Origin: Thermoplasmata archaeon
GTDB taxonomy: Archaea > Thermoplasmatota > Thermoplasmata > RBG-16-68-12 > SOIM01
Assembly (NCBI GenBank): GCA_023140195.1
Contig: JAGLME010000020.1
Location: 1 to 64,000, forward strand
Reading direction: 5' to 3'
Length of the DNA: 64,000 bases
The translations under genes were made by a program, and so were the position numbers. Positions 27,683 to 36,460 of the stretch are shown here, piece by piece. The number at the start of each line of letters is the position of its first letter. Positions within the stretch are counted from its first letter, which is position 1. The notes below the pieces were generated by a model that did no database searches, was not told where the DNA came from, and worked only from the letters and a program-made list of their open reading frames with translations.

Positions 27683-28063
27683 ATGCGGGCTCAGAGCGGA
27701 CACATAAGATTTGACAAGAAGGTCAAGTACAGCGACATCCTGCCAATTTACCGCGATGTATTCAAGAGATTCCTTGAAGAGACCGACCAGATTCCCGAGG
27801 ACGAACCTGAATATGCTGAGGTGCTTGTCGAGCAGAATCTGCTGGACCTCAGGAACAACCGCAAGCCTGAAGGATATAACAGGTCCGGAAACATGCGAAT
27901 GATGTTCCCCATAAGCGATGATGTCGAGTTCTACTTCTACGGAAGGGGGAATGATTCGGAGGTTCCGCGTATCACCGAGCTCGTCAGCAAGATGTTGAAT
28001 AAGGAAGGTCTCAAGCACGACGTGGAATGGGACCAGATGCTCCTACTTGAAGAGAAGAAGTAG
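27683..28063 (+). CDS. Conserved-looking hypothetical protein, 126 residues
   Basis: A soluble, charged protein with no signal peptide or membrane helix. The N-terminal part is helical (YSDILPIYRDVFKRFLEE) and the middle has a beta-like section (MRMMFPISDDVEFYFYGRG). A good TATA box 30 bp upstream and normal codon use support a real gene. It stands alone between divergent thiDN and convergent thpR. No family recognised. Confidence 0.65.
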   Translation: MRAQSGHIRFDKKVKYSDILPIYRDVFKRFLEETDQIPEDEPEYAEVLVEQNLLDLRNNRKPEGYNRSGNMRMMFPISDDVEFYFYGRGNDSEVPRITELVSKMLNKEGLKHDVEWDQMLLLEEKK

Positions 28064-28074
28064 GCAGTGCTTCT

Positions 28075-28635
28075 CTATGGACTCCCGATTTTGGCTTCGT
28101 GAACGGTCGAGTATGTCGGCCCCTGAGGGCTCAGAACACTTTTCTTCAGTTGGATGCCGGTGACCTCCATCTCCCCGAAATCCTCATCCTTCCAGTTTCT
28201 TATGACCTGCGCAAGTTGCTCCTTGTTCCTGCCGCCTTTGACCCTTCCAAGTGTGAGATGTGGCGAGAATCTCCTCTTTTCCTTCCTATATCCCAGTACC
28301 GTGAATCCATCGTTCAGGAAGTCGGATATGGATTTCATGCCGTCAGTGTTCCAGACGCCTATCCAGACCACCTTCATGTGATTCAGGCTTGGAAAGGCTC
28401 CCGTGCCTCTGAACGAGATCGAGAAAGGGTCCATCCCTTCAATGGAATCCTCCATGATCTTCACTATCTCTGGGACGTGATTCTCTGATGTGTCTCCCAG
28501 GAATTTCAGTGTCAAGTGCGTGTTCTCGAGGTCAACCAGCTTCACCTGGGCGTTGGTCTCTTTCAGAGCCTGGTGAAAACTGCTCATCGGTTCCGAGGGT
28601 TGGACATCGATTGATAAGAAAGCCCTGAAGGTCAT
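28075..28635 (-). CDS. thpR: RNA 2',3'-cyclic phosphodiesterase (2H superfamily)
   Basis: 186 residues from the ATG at 28635, four bases after the pyrH stop. The two catalytic HxTx motifs of the 2H phosphoesterases are present: His40-Leu-Thr-Leu and His126-Leu-Thr-Leu. The N-terminal RAFLSIDV and the FSPHLTLGRV context are typical of archaeal LigT/ThpR, which opens 2',3'-cyclic phosphates on RNA ends. It is co-transcribed with pyrH. Confidence 0.88.
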   Translation of the reverse strand: MTFRAFLSIDVQPSEPMSSFHQALKETNAQVKLVDLENTHLTLKFLGDTSENHVPEIVKIMEDSIEGMDPFSISFRGTGAFPSLNHMKVVWIGVWNTDGMKSISDFLNDGFTVLGYRKEKRRFSPHLTLGRVKGGRNKEQLAQVIRNWKDEDFGEMEVTGIQLKKSVLSPQGPTYSTVHEAKIGSP

Positions 28636-28639
28636 CGGT

Positions 28640-29326
28640 TCACTCCCCGCCGACCGTGGTCCCGGAAAAAGATCCACCCTTCATAGCCGATTCCAGTGCT
28701 TCCAGGTCCCTACCCTTCACGACCAGCAACGGAATCCTGTTCTTGGCTATTATCTCCGCACCCATTGCATCGAACACATTGCTCGGTCCCGCCTTCCATT
28801 CCGATGTCTTGCAGCATTCCAGGAGTTCCTCGAACGACATCTCCGTTATCTTCTCGGCATCGTCGTACTTGTTTGGGTCTTTGGTATATACCCCGTCCAC
28901 TGCTGTGGCATTGACCACTCTGTCCGCCTGCACAAACTCTGCTAGAGAGGCCGCGACTCCATCGGTCGTGTGACCCGGCGTTGTTCCCCCCATGACCACA
29001 ATAGGATGGTCGCTTCCGATAACTACGGCTTCTGCAACGGAAGTCGCTGGATACTCGTTTGAATTACCTGAGAGGGCCGAAATCAGCAGTTTGGCATTGA
29101 GCCTGGTTACACTCACGCCCATCTCGTCGAGAATTCGCTCATCCACCCCGAACTTGCGTCCCAGCTTGATGTAATACCGGGAGATCCTGCCGCCCCCAAC
29201 AACTATGTACAATTTGACCTTTCTTGAAAGACTGACGAGCAATTCTGCAAGGCCGGATAGATACTCAAAATCGTTGTCGTCCGGTATCAGGACCGAACCG
29301 CCGATGGAAACAACCACAATGTCCAT
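28640..29326 (-). CDS. pyrH: Uridylate kinase (archaeal PyrH)
   Basis: 228 residues of the amino-acid-kinase fold: VVVSIGGSVL at the N-terminus, VVGGGRISR, the DEMGVSVTRLNAKLL helix, VVMGGTTPGHTTDGVAA and the ATP-site NATAVDGVYTKDP. It matches the short archaeal UMP kinase, which makes UDP. It is divergent from aRF1 with a 54-bp gap, and is followed by thpR 4 nt downstream of its stop. Confidence 0.92.
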   Translation of the reverse strand: MDIVVVSIGGSVLIPDDNDFEYLSGLAELLVSLSRKVKLYIVVGGGRISRYYIKLGRKFGVDERILDEMGVSVTRLNAKLLISALSGNSNEYPATSVAEAVVIGSDHPIVVMGGTTPGHTTDGVAASLAEFVQADRVVNATAVDGVYTKDPNKYDDAEKITEMSFEELLECCKTSEWKAGPSNVFDAMGAEIIAKNRIPLLVVKGRDLEALESAMKGGSFSGTTVGGE

Positions 29327-29380
29327 CCGATTCCCCTATGCTTATAGGCCAAAACATCTTTAACCGATAAAAAGGAATCG

Positions 29381-30631
29381 GTGGCCGAAATGACCGAGAT
29401 GGCCAGCAGAGAAAGATACAAATTCCGAAAGCAGTTGGACGAGATCGAGTCAGCCCATGGCAGAGGCACCGAGCTCATCTCGCTGTACGTCCCGCCGGGA
29501 AAACAGATACACAACGTAACCAGCCATCTGAGGAACGAGTACTCCCAGTCTTCAAACATCAAGAGCAAGACCACCAAGAAGAACGTGATGGGGGCGATAG
29601 AATCAATCCTGAGCAAGCTCAAGTACTTCAAGAAGCCTCCCGAGAACGGCCTGGTATTCTTCGTCGGCCACAAGGGGATAGGTGCCGATAAGACCGAGAT
29701 GGTCTCATACGTCGTGGAACCACCGGAGCCCATACCCACCTTCATTTACCGGTGTGATTCAGATTTCTATACCGAACCTCTGAGGGACATGCTTCTCGAG
29801 AAGGAGAATTACGGGCTCGTAGTCGTGGACAGGAGCGAGGCCACCGTCGGGATGCTGAGAGGAAGGAGGATCGATGTCATCAGGAACATACAGTCTCTGG
29901 TTCCAAGCAAGCACAGGATGGGGGGTCAGTCGGCGAGGAGGTTCGAGAGGTTGATAGAGCTCGCTGCTCATGAGTACTTCAAGAGATTGGCCAACATAGC
30001 CAACGAGTCCTTCCTGTCCGAGAAGGACCTTGTGGGCATTCTCATTGGCGGTCCGGGTGCCACCAAGGACTTCTTCGCTGAGAAGGAGTATCTGAACCAC
30101 GAATTGAAGAAGAAGATCATAGATGCCTTCGACACTGGATACACTGATGAATACGGATTAAGGGAATTGGTCGAGAAGGCAAGGAAGGCCCTTTCGAATC
30201 TGGAACTGATAAAGGAGAAGGAACTCATCGAGAGGCTAATGAACGAGATCCGGAAGCCTGACGGCGGACTGGCCGTGTACGGGCCGATGGTGAAGGAGGC
30301 GTTGGAGATGGGCGCAATAGATGTTCTGTTGCTGTCTGAAGGGCTGGAGGGATCGGTCACCGGACTGGAATGCTCAAAGTGCGATGCCACAATAAGCTTG
30401 GGCGAGGGTGAGGTCAAGGAGGGCTCCAAGTGTCCGGAGTGTGGATCGACCGTGAAGGACGAGGTCAAGATCGACCTTGCAGACCACCTTTTCGACCTTG
30501 CAGAGAAGGTCGGGACAAGCATCGAGCTGATATCCGAGGACTCCGAAGAAGGCAATCTTTTCATGAAGACCTTCGGCGGCATGGCCGGTATACTCAGGTT
30601 CAAGATAGCCCAGGCTAACTGGGAAGAATAA
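29381..30631 (+). CDS. prf1: Peptide chain release factor aRF1
   Basis: 416 residues from the GTG at 29381 (ATG at 29390 also possible). It carries the stop-codon-reading NIKS (residues 59-62) and YxCxxxF (123-129) motifs, the catalytic GGQ (181-183) and the C-terminal domain with a four-cysteine minidomain (CSKC and CPEC). It releases peptides at all three stops, working with aEF1A and ABCE1. It is divergent from pyrH; an A/T-rich stretch follows the stop. Confidence 0.95.
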   Translation: MAEMTEMASRERYKFRKQLDEIESAHGRGTELISLYVPPGKQIHNVTSHLRNEYSQSSNIKSKTTKKNVMGAIESILSKLKYFKKPPENGLVFFVGHKGIGADKTEMVSYVVEPPEPIPTFIYRCDSDFYTEPLRDMLLEKENYGLVVVDRSEATVGMLRGRRIDVIRNIQSLVPSKHRMGGQSARRFERLIELAAHEYFKRLANIANESFLSEKDLVGILIGGPGATKDFFAEKEYLNHELKKKIIDAFDTGYTDEYGLRELVEKARKALSNLELIKEKELIERLMNEIRKPDGGLAVYGPMVKEALEMGAIDVLLLSEGLEGSVTGLECSKCDATISLGEGEVKEGSKCPECGSTVKDEVKIDLADHLFDLAEKVGTSIELISEDSEEGNLFMKTFGGMAGILRFKIAQANWEE

Positions 30632-30652
30632 AAAAGAAAAGAATGAGAAGGC

Positions 30653-33600
30653 CTACTTCTTGACCTTCTTCTTTTTCTTGTCCTTCGCGGGTTTCTCCTT
30701 CCTCGAGAGCAGCTTGGGGAACCTTCCGGCGAACTTCCTTCTGAACAGGAGTATTATCGCTATGACAAAGATCAGAACGACAAAGACGACTATGATCATT
30801 GTCGTTACCCACTGCGCCTCGATCACCGGTATCGTACCCTGTATGGAATTGTCTCCTTCTTCGGCGGCCAGTTCGTTACTGGCCGTGCAGTTGGCTTTGA
30901 TGGTATAGTCTCCGTGGCTGCTAGGTGTCCAGGATATCTCCGCTGTGAGGTTTCCACCAGTTGGTATCGTAGATGTGAAGATCTGTGTGCCGTTGTAGTC
31001 GTAGTACTTGACCGTGCCCGAGATCTCTTTGTCCGTTTCCTCGACAATCCAGAAACGAACTGAAACGTTGGTCGCGTCAACACCCGCATCGGTGTTGGCC
31101 ACCACGACCTTGATCTTGATGGACTGTCCGACCTCTGGGCTTCCAGGTCTGTATTCAAAGGACTCTCTGACCATGTAGATGTGTGAATGTAGTTTGGGAT
31201 CCGGTGAACACACCAAGGTTATGTTATGATAACCCTCATTCATCGCCTCGTCCATAACTGTGAGATTAACCTGAATCTCACCTGGTTCACTGCAGGAATG
31301 TGAGACGTTCACTCCGCTCTTGGGTGTCCCGTCGATCGTCCACGAGTATGTCAGGTTCTCCTTTGAGGAGAAGTTGTCTTCTGAATCGTTTGCATTGAAG
31401 TACACCGTTTCCTGCTCGAGCGGGAAGTTCGTCTCGACAAAGGTCGAGTTCAAGATGGTCAAGGATACATCCGGCGGGGTCACATCATCCACATAGATGG
31501 TCTTGGAGTAGTTGTCGCTCTTGTGGCCCACCCAGTCCCACACCGTCAGGTTGAGCGTATAGACGCCCGGTTCGGTGTAGAAGTCGGTGTCCACGCTTTG
31601 GGTGACTGAATCCGTGATTTGACCATTAACAACAGCATTGAAGTCCCACGCGTACATGGTTATGTTGCCGTCCTCTCCGGTCCACATCTCGTCCGTGGAA
31701 AGGTCTGCAGCGAAGTTGAAGTCGATGTCCTCTTCTATGTGCATCTTGCCGCCTATGTTCTCCCAGTCATCCTCGTCGTAGCTTACCAGGGCCTTCGGGA
31801 CCCTAGCGTCAACTCTGACGTTGATCTCGGTGTTGGTGACGTTGCCACCCGGTTCCGTTATGGTGAGGGTCACGGTGTAGTTCGCAGTTCCCGTACCCGG
31901 ATCGGAGTAGTTGTGAGTTGGGGATATCCCGGAACCCACATTTCCGTCGCCGAAGTCCCATGCGAAGTCAGCGTACTCTGAGATCTTCCCCCCGGCGGGG
32001 CCGTTGGGGTCCGTCGAGTTCGCGGCACTGAACTGGATATCGGTCTCCGCTGGAACTATGGCCACGTAGTCTTCTTGTGTTCTTCCTGGGAAGATGTAGA
32101 CATATAGATCGCCTTCACCCTCTCGAGGGCCGGTCACTTCAGCTATCGCGACTCCCACGTCAGACTTAGCAACTGTCATGACCACCGCACCAGTTCCGAC
32201 GCCCTTCTTCGGATCCACGAATATGTCCGTGAACCCAATGACCTCAGTGTTCATGGAAGAGTTCCAGATGAGCTCGTACCCGGAAGGCAGAACCACGTTG
32301 TATGTGTAGTTGGTAAGTACCTTGTCTTCTCCCTCTATCAGGATTGTCTGATCGAATGCCGTCTTCAGTTCAAGGTCGTATGTGTCCTCGTCGAGAGTGA
32401 TGTCGGTGGTTGTGTACCACGCAACGGTTTCGATTCGGATGTTCTGTGCGTCATATGTCACTGCTACAGTGTATCTGGACGCCATTCCTAGGAGTTCGAG
32501 TGTGTAGTCGATTGCCTCGGTTGTGAACAGCCCAGCCGTTGTAAGGAACTGCGGGCCTCTGTCAACCAGCCAGGCTATGAATAAGTCCTTCTCCGTTTGG
32601 TCGAGTGCACCGTTTCCGTTTCCGACTGTCAGGTCTATCTCCAGTTCAAGGCTGCCAAGGGAGTCTGTTCCCAAAGATGGCAGGTGGCTGTCAAGGTTCA
32701 GTGTCAGATTCTTGTAGATTGTGATGTTGTTCCAGTCGTCGGCGACGAAGCCAATGGTTGTATCGATCATCTCCTCAGTCGCGAGAGAGAGGCTGAAATC
32801 GTACACTGCATCCGTGGTCACGTTTATGTCAAGTATCTGAGCCTCATATCCGTCAGCGTCCACTATGAGTCGGAAGATCCCTGGATACGCGTTGAACCAG
32901 TAGTATGAGCCAGATCCCGGAACATCAGCTTCCAGCAGCTTGATGCTGTCCGGGACACTGTCCTTGCAGAGCATGTATGCCCTGACGTTATCCACTGCCG
33001 ATGAACTGACGTCATCGGTGACCCATCCATTTATGAGAATTGCGGGGTCCAGAAGGATCCACGTGCTCTGGTCTCCGTTGACCATCATGGTCGTTGCTTT
33101 TGGCTGGTATCCGTCCGCTTCGGTTTGAAGCTCAGAAACTCCAGTCCATGATTCGAGCGAAAAGAGGCCATCAGTCCCAGTTGGCACATCTGTTGTGTCA
33201 ACATCGTGATCCTTCGTGACATTGTACAGCGTCAGAGTTGCGCCTTCGATTGGAGTGTAATACTCGTAGTCGAACTCGAGCACGTCCAGACCGAAGATGA
33301 AGTTGCCCTGTACATCTACGAATCCATTTTCCACATCCAGAACGTAGTTACCTGCAGGGGGCCAGGGGGTGCTGTTCTTGTACGCTTGGTATACAGCTGC
33401 AATGTATGGATTCTCAAGGTATGATGTGTTGTCCGAATGGTCATATGTGAATTCAATCCACCCATTACCACCTGTCAGGTTTGCAGCCATCCATCCGTTG
33501 GTTATTGTGGCAGCACCAGTCCAGAGATCGAGAGTGTAGTCCGATCCTTCGACCATTACGTTGTCGGTCCCATTCGAAGGATGGTTCCAGTAGCCAGTGT

Positions 33601-34129
33601 AAGAGTTGTACACGATTCTGGGACTATCTAGATTAACAGTGTTTCCAACGAGTGTGCTAGTCACGTTCTCCTTGGTTATGGTCTGTGTGATGAAATCCAC
33701 TTCCTCTCGAGTCACTTGTGTGGTCACTGATGACAGGACCGTCCCAGAGACCTTCCAGTCCTTTGGTGGAGTTGGGGTTAGGTTGAAATCTGGAATCGGT
33801 AGGTCGGCATCCCCATCGAATCTGAATGGGCCATATGTCTGTGAGAAGTACCCATCCATGGAAACCTCTAATTCGTAGAAGCCGGCAGCCACAGAGAACC
33901 CATATGTGCCGTCGGAGCCGGTCAATTGAGAGGGATCGAGTCCGTGAACATCTGCCAGGCTTACGAGCGCACCCACGAGCGGGCCAACCGGATCGCTTGT
34001 CTTCACCTTGCCCGTTATCTCATTGGTTTGTGCAGTCGCGTCCTGACTCGGCAGCATTATTGCTGTGCTCATCATCATGAGCAGCACTAACAGCAATGCC
34101 GCACATCTGCTCACTCCTCGCTTCTTCAT
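30653..34129 (-). CDS. PKD/CARDB-type membrane-anchored surface protein
   Basis: 1158 residues with a Sec signal peptide (KKRGVSRCAALLLVLLMMM). Then come carboxypeptidase-regulatory-like repeats (GSDGTYGFSVAAGFYELEV and later GTDGLFSLESW), a long middle region, PKD domains (FAWDFGDGN; YAWDFNAVV), a CARDB-like domain near the end, one membrane helix (about 1108-1130) and a Lys-rich cytoplasmic tail (KDKKKKKVKK). It is probably an abundant envelope protein: it has a strong leader with hairpins and an ACGGAGG Shine-Dalgarno. It converges on aRF1. Confidence 0.8.
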   Translation of the reverse strand: MKKRGVSRCAALLLVLLMMMSTAIMLPSQDATAQTNEITGKVKTSDPVGPLVGALVSLADVHGLDPSQLTGSDGTYGFSVAAGFYELEVSMDGYFSQTYGPFRFDGDADLPIPDFNLTPTPPKDWKVSGTVLSSVTTQVTREEVDFITQTITKENVTSTLVGNTVNLDSPRIVYNSYTGYWNHPSNGTDNVMVEGSDYTLDLWTGAATITNGWMAANLTGGNGWIEFTYDHSDNTSYLENPYIAAVYQAYKNSTPWPPAGNYVLDVENGFVDVQGNFIFGLDVLEFDYEYYTPIEGATLTLYNVTKDHDVDTTDVPTGTDGLFSLESWTGVSELQTEADGYQPKATTMMVNGDQSTWILLDPAILINGWVTDDVSSSAVDNVRAYMLCKDSVPDSIKLLEADVPGSGSYYWFNAYPGIFRLIVDADGYEAQILDINVTTDAVYDFSLSLATEEMIDTTIGFVADDWNNITIYKNLTLNLDSHLPSLGTDSLGSLELEIDLTVGNGNGALDQTEKDLFIAWLVDRGPQFLTTAGLFTTEAIDYTLELLGMASRYTVAVTYDAQNIRIETVAWYTTTDITLDEDTYDLELKTAFDQTILIEGEDKVLTNYTYNVVLPSGYELIWNSSMNTEVIGFTDIFVDPKKGVGTGAVVMTVAKSDVGVAIAEVTGPREGEGDLYVYIFPGRTQEDYVAIVPAETDIQFSAANSTDPNGPAGGKISEYADFAWDFGDGNVGSGISPTHNYSDPGTGTANYTVTLTITEPGGNVTNTEINVRVDARVPKALVSYDEDDWENIGGKMHIEEDIDFNFAADLSTDEMWTGEDGNITMYAWDFNAVVNGQITDSVTQSVDTDFYTEPGVYTLNLTVWDWVGHKSDNYSKTIYVDDVTPPDVSLTILNSTFVETNFPLEQETVYFNANDSEDNFSSKENLTYSWTIDGTPKSGVNVSHSCSEPGEIQVNLTVMDEAMNEGYHNITLVCSPDPKLHSHIYMVRESFEYRPGSPEVGQSIKIKVVVANTDAGVDATNVSVRFWIVEETDKEISGTVKYYDYNGTQIFTSTIPTGGNLTAEISWTPSSHGDYTIKANCTASNELAAEEGDNSIQGTIPVIEAQWVTTMIIVVFVVLIFVIAIILLFRRKFAGRFPKLLSRKEKPAKDKKKKKVKK

Positions 34130-34135
34130 TTTCTT

Positions 34136-34210
34136 CCTCCGTTTCGTTTACTTATGTTCTTGCTAGCCATTGGCTAGCGCCTTTTGGCGAAGGGTATGGG
34201 GTTATTTAAA
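34136..34210 (-). promoter_or_regulatory. Promoter and hairpin-bearing leader of the PKD surface protein
   Basis: Read on the minus strand: TATA ggtttaaataa (34201-34211), a potential hairpin with cgcc/ggcg arms (about 34178-34191), a 7-bp perfect hairpin gctagcc-aat-ggctagc (34162-34178), then Shine-Dalgarno GGAGG at 34136-34140, seven bases before the ATG. The hairpin sits near the predicted transcript 5' end and could stabilise the mRNA. Confidence 0.5.
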
Positions 34211-34310
34211 CCTTTGTCATGAGAATACTGCCAGTGATTCCTTGTCAACGGAGCACTGGCTCATGCTGGAATCGACGTGTGCTGGAGAAAAAACACGACT
34301 TAGGGAAGGA

Positions 34311-34685
34311 CTACGCCTGCGCCCCCAGTCTCGACCAATATTCTGCCGGAAGCTTGGAATAAGTGCCGCCCTTTGGCTTCCCCTTCTTCCTCAGTATTCG
34401 TCCTACGTTGTCGTCCGAGATCTCCCAGTAGAAGATCCTCCAGGTCCTGCCGTTCTGCAATACGAGACTCTCCGCATACGACTGCAGCAATCCCGCATCA
34501 TGAAGTCTGTAGAACAGCTTCCTGTCCGCCGGTGCTATCACATTGTCAATTATGACATTCGTGAAGCCGAAATAGCTGAGCACGCGCTCCGCCAGATCCA
34601 TGGCTTCAGACTCCTCGATCTTGAGCTTCTTGGCTATCGCCTTTTTTAGTCGACCAATTGTAACAATCAACCGCTGGCCTCCCAC
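34311..34685 (-). CDS. DUF6015-like small archaeal protein
   Basis: 124 residues from the GTG at 34685. However, a TATA box (taatatatag, 34688-34697) lies so close that the true start may be a TTG about five codons later. The protein has an N-terminal helical module (KLKIEESEAMDLAERVLSYFG) and a winged-helix-like middle (RKLFYRLHDAGLLQSYAE, then WRIFYWEI). It resembles archaeal proteins annotated DUF6015, from memory. A DNA- or RNA-binding role is plausible but not shown. Confidence 0.55.
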   Translation of the reverse strand: MGGQRLIVTIGRLKKAIAKKLKIEESEAMDLAERVLSYFGFTNVIIDNVIAPADRKLFYRLHDAGLLQSYAESLVLQNGRTWRIFYWEISDDNVGRILRKKGKPKGGTYSKLPAEYWSRLGAQA

Positions 34686-34870
34686 CCTATCTATATATTA
34701 TTCTGTCTGAACTCGTATTTAATTGTTTTGTCATTATTCGACGATCTCCCCCATTTGTGTCGAATTCAGTGCTGCAAGCCAGGAGAATTATCAGTTCTGA
34801 TAGTATGAGCGTGGGATTTAAGAGCATTCAAACCCAAATCTGTAACAGCTTAAGGGAACTAGTGAGAATC

Positions 34871-35011
34871 ATGAAGAACAGCAGGTCGATGGTGAACCTG
34901 AAGAACGTTTCGGTCGTTCACCTCAATGTGGATTCTGGGTACATCACATATCTATCCAAGCGCGAGTCGTCGGACAAGCCAGTCGTGAAGGGGATAACCC
35001 TCAAGAGGTAA
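34871..35011 (+). CDS. Possible small protein, 46 residues
   Basis: From the ATG at 34871 the frame encodes a short basic, beta-rich peptide (NLKNVSVVHLNVDSGYITYLS). A longer frame starting at 34757 is possible, but the TATA-like tttaag near 34818 favours the short version. No homologue recognised; it may not be a gene. Confidence 0.35.
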   Translation: MKNSRSMVNLKNVSVVHLNVDSGYITYLSKRESSDKPVVKGITLKR

Positions 35012-35088
35012 GTCTGCACCGTTTTTCTGGACTCTCTCTTGATATCACAAAGACAATCTTTTTATTTCCGTTCCGGATTTTGTATCTC

Positions 35089-35463
35089 GTGGACGAAGAA
35101 GAACTTCCCTTATTGCCGGATGATGAAGAGCCCGAACCCCAACCTCCCAGAGAGGAGATCCGGATCGTTGAGATGTCCGATGATAGAGCTCCGAAGGAGA
35201 AGGTCTGCAAGGTCTGCAAGGTCTCCAAACCCGTTTACGTGGAAGTGGAGAGCGAGGGTGTGATCGAGTACATCTGCAAGGAGTGTTTTGATGCCGATGT
35301 GGCAGATCGGGGAAAAGCGTGTTTCAGTTGCCAGTCCCCGTTGAAGCAGGACGATGACTTCTGCGGCAAGTGCGGTTCTCCCACCGAGAAGAAATGTACG
35401 GAATGCGGTACGACTGCAGTAGATGATGACGCCTTCTGCGGGAAGTGCGGCAAGAGACTATGA
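35089..35463 (+). CDS. Multi-zinc-ribbon protein convergent with the UFM1-like cluster
   Basis: 124 residues from a GTG preceded by a TATA-like ctttttatt about 27 bp upstream, i.e. leaderless. An acidic, Pro-rich N-terminus is followed by four Cys pairs or knuckles: CKVCK, CKEC, then CFSCQ with CGKCG, and CTECG with CGKCG, i.e. about three zinc ribbons ending in a double zinc-ribbon (DZANK-like). Its last 6 nt overlap the JAMM gene end. Small zinc-ribbon proteins are common adaptors. A partnership with the modifier system is only suggested by position, and the genes are on opposite strands. Confidence 0.65.
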   Translation: MDEEELPLLPDDEEPEPQPPREEIRIVEMSDDRAPKEKVCKVCKVSKPVYVEVESEGVIEYICKECFDADVADRGKACFSCQSPLKQDDDFCGKCGSPTEKKCTECGTTAVDDDAFCGKCGKRL

Positions 35464-36459
35464 TCGCTTGATCGTTATCCCCCTCTCAGGAGTCTGGAAT
35501 CTCTTTTTTGGCAGCGATCCGGTTTCGTCGATTTCGATATTCCCAAGATGAACCTCGGCCGTGGTCCATCTGCTTTTCATGTCAGGCAGCTTAGATGACG
35601 AGAGCTTCCAGAGCAGGTATGCGATGTTGTCCAGGATCTCCTCCCTCATTGCTGAATCGATCTCCTTCTCATCCTCTTTTGCGGTGTAGACGGCCGACGA
35701 CAGCGTGATGTGCGCCTCTGATCTAACGGAGTCGTTCTCCCTGGATATCCTGAGCATGTTGTCCCTTGATCTTGAAGAAACGTTCCTCCTCGAGTTCCGG
35801 TAACGCCTGTTGATCGTTCCCTTGGACACTGAAGGGCCATCCTTCTTCAGCTTCTTCCTGACATGATTCATGAGCTCCCTGGAGGCTCCACCGATCACAT
35901 CCTGCACATCCACGTGGTTCACCTTCCTCTCCATCTCTATCGTGAACTCTGAGCGATATGACTGGAGGGCGCTCTTGTACGGTATCTCTCCCACAAGTTC
36001 AGGCTCTATCTGTTTGGAGCCCTTTTTCATCACAAAACAAGAGAAATCGATCCCGTTCGTCACTATGGAAAGGTAGTTCTTCCTCCTGCTTGACCTGGAT
36101 TTGAGCATGGAGTCGTCGGTGTCGCTGTGGAACATGTCGTCCAGGCTGGATATCCTCCTGAAGTGTCCTCCTTCGAACCCCATGGCGAAAGGATGTGAAT
36201 GATACAGCCCGACTATGCCCACGTTCCTTGGATACGTGCTTGCGACCTCGGCCTCAAGGGTCGGGTCCGCTTCAGCCCCAAATCGGGCTTGTTTTCTATA
36301 TCTCGTGCATGGAACCGACTCGGAAACGCAGACCCCGTCCTCATTGAAGAACCCCAGAAGCCAGCCTATGACCTCCTTGCCGTGGGCCTTTGCGGACCTG
36401 AGCGCATGGCTCAGCAAAGAGTCGATAGCGTCTTCCCTGATGATGATCGAATCTTCCAT
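35458..36459 (-). CDS. JAMM/MPN+ metalloprotease of the UFM1-like cluster
   Basis: 333 residues from the ATG at 36459, one base after the E1 stop. Residues 1 to about 150 form an MPN+ domain: Glu29 in EVIGWLLG, zinc-binding His87 and His89 in LYHSHP, and a Ser-x-x-Asp that is either S104-D107 or S112-D115. The gap after HSHP is longer than in most JAMM enzymes. Residues about 150-333 are an unfamiliar basic and helical extension. JAMM enzymes cleave isopeptide bonds to ubiquitin-like proteins, so I infer removal of the cluster's modifier from targets. In eukaryotes UFM1 is removed by unrelated cysteine proteases (UFSP1/2). It is last in a four-gene operon. Confidence 0.82.
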   Translation of the reverse strand: MEDSIIIREDAIDSLLSHALRSAKAHGKEVIGWLLGFFNEDGVCVSESVPCTRYRKQARFGAEADPTLEAEVASTYPRNVGIVGLYHSHPFAMGFEGGHFRRISSLDDMFHSDTDDSMLKSRSSRRKNYLSIVTNGIDFSCFVMKKGSKQIEPELVGEIPYKSALQSYRSEFTIEMERKVNHVDVQDVIGGASRELMNHVRKKLKKDGPSVSKGTINRRYRNSRRNVSSRSRDNMLRISRENDSVRSEAHITLSSAVYTAKEDEKEIDSAMREEILDNIAYLLWKLSSSKLPDMKSRWTTAEVHLGNIEIDETGSLPKKRFQTPERGITIKRS

Positions 36460-36460
36460 T

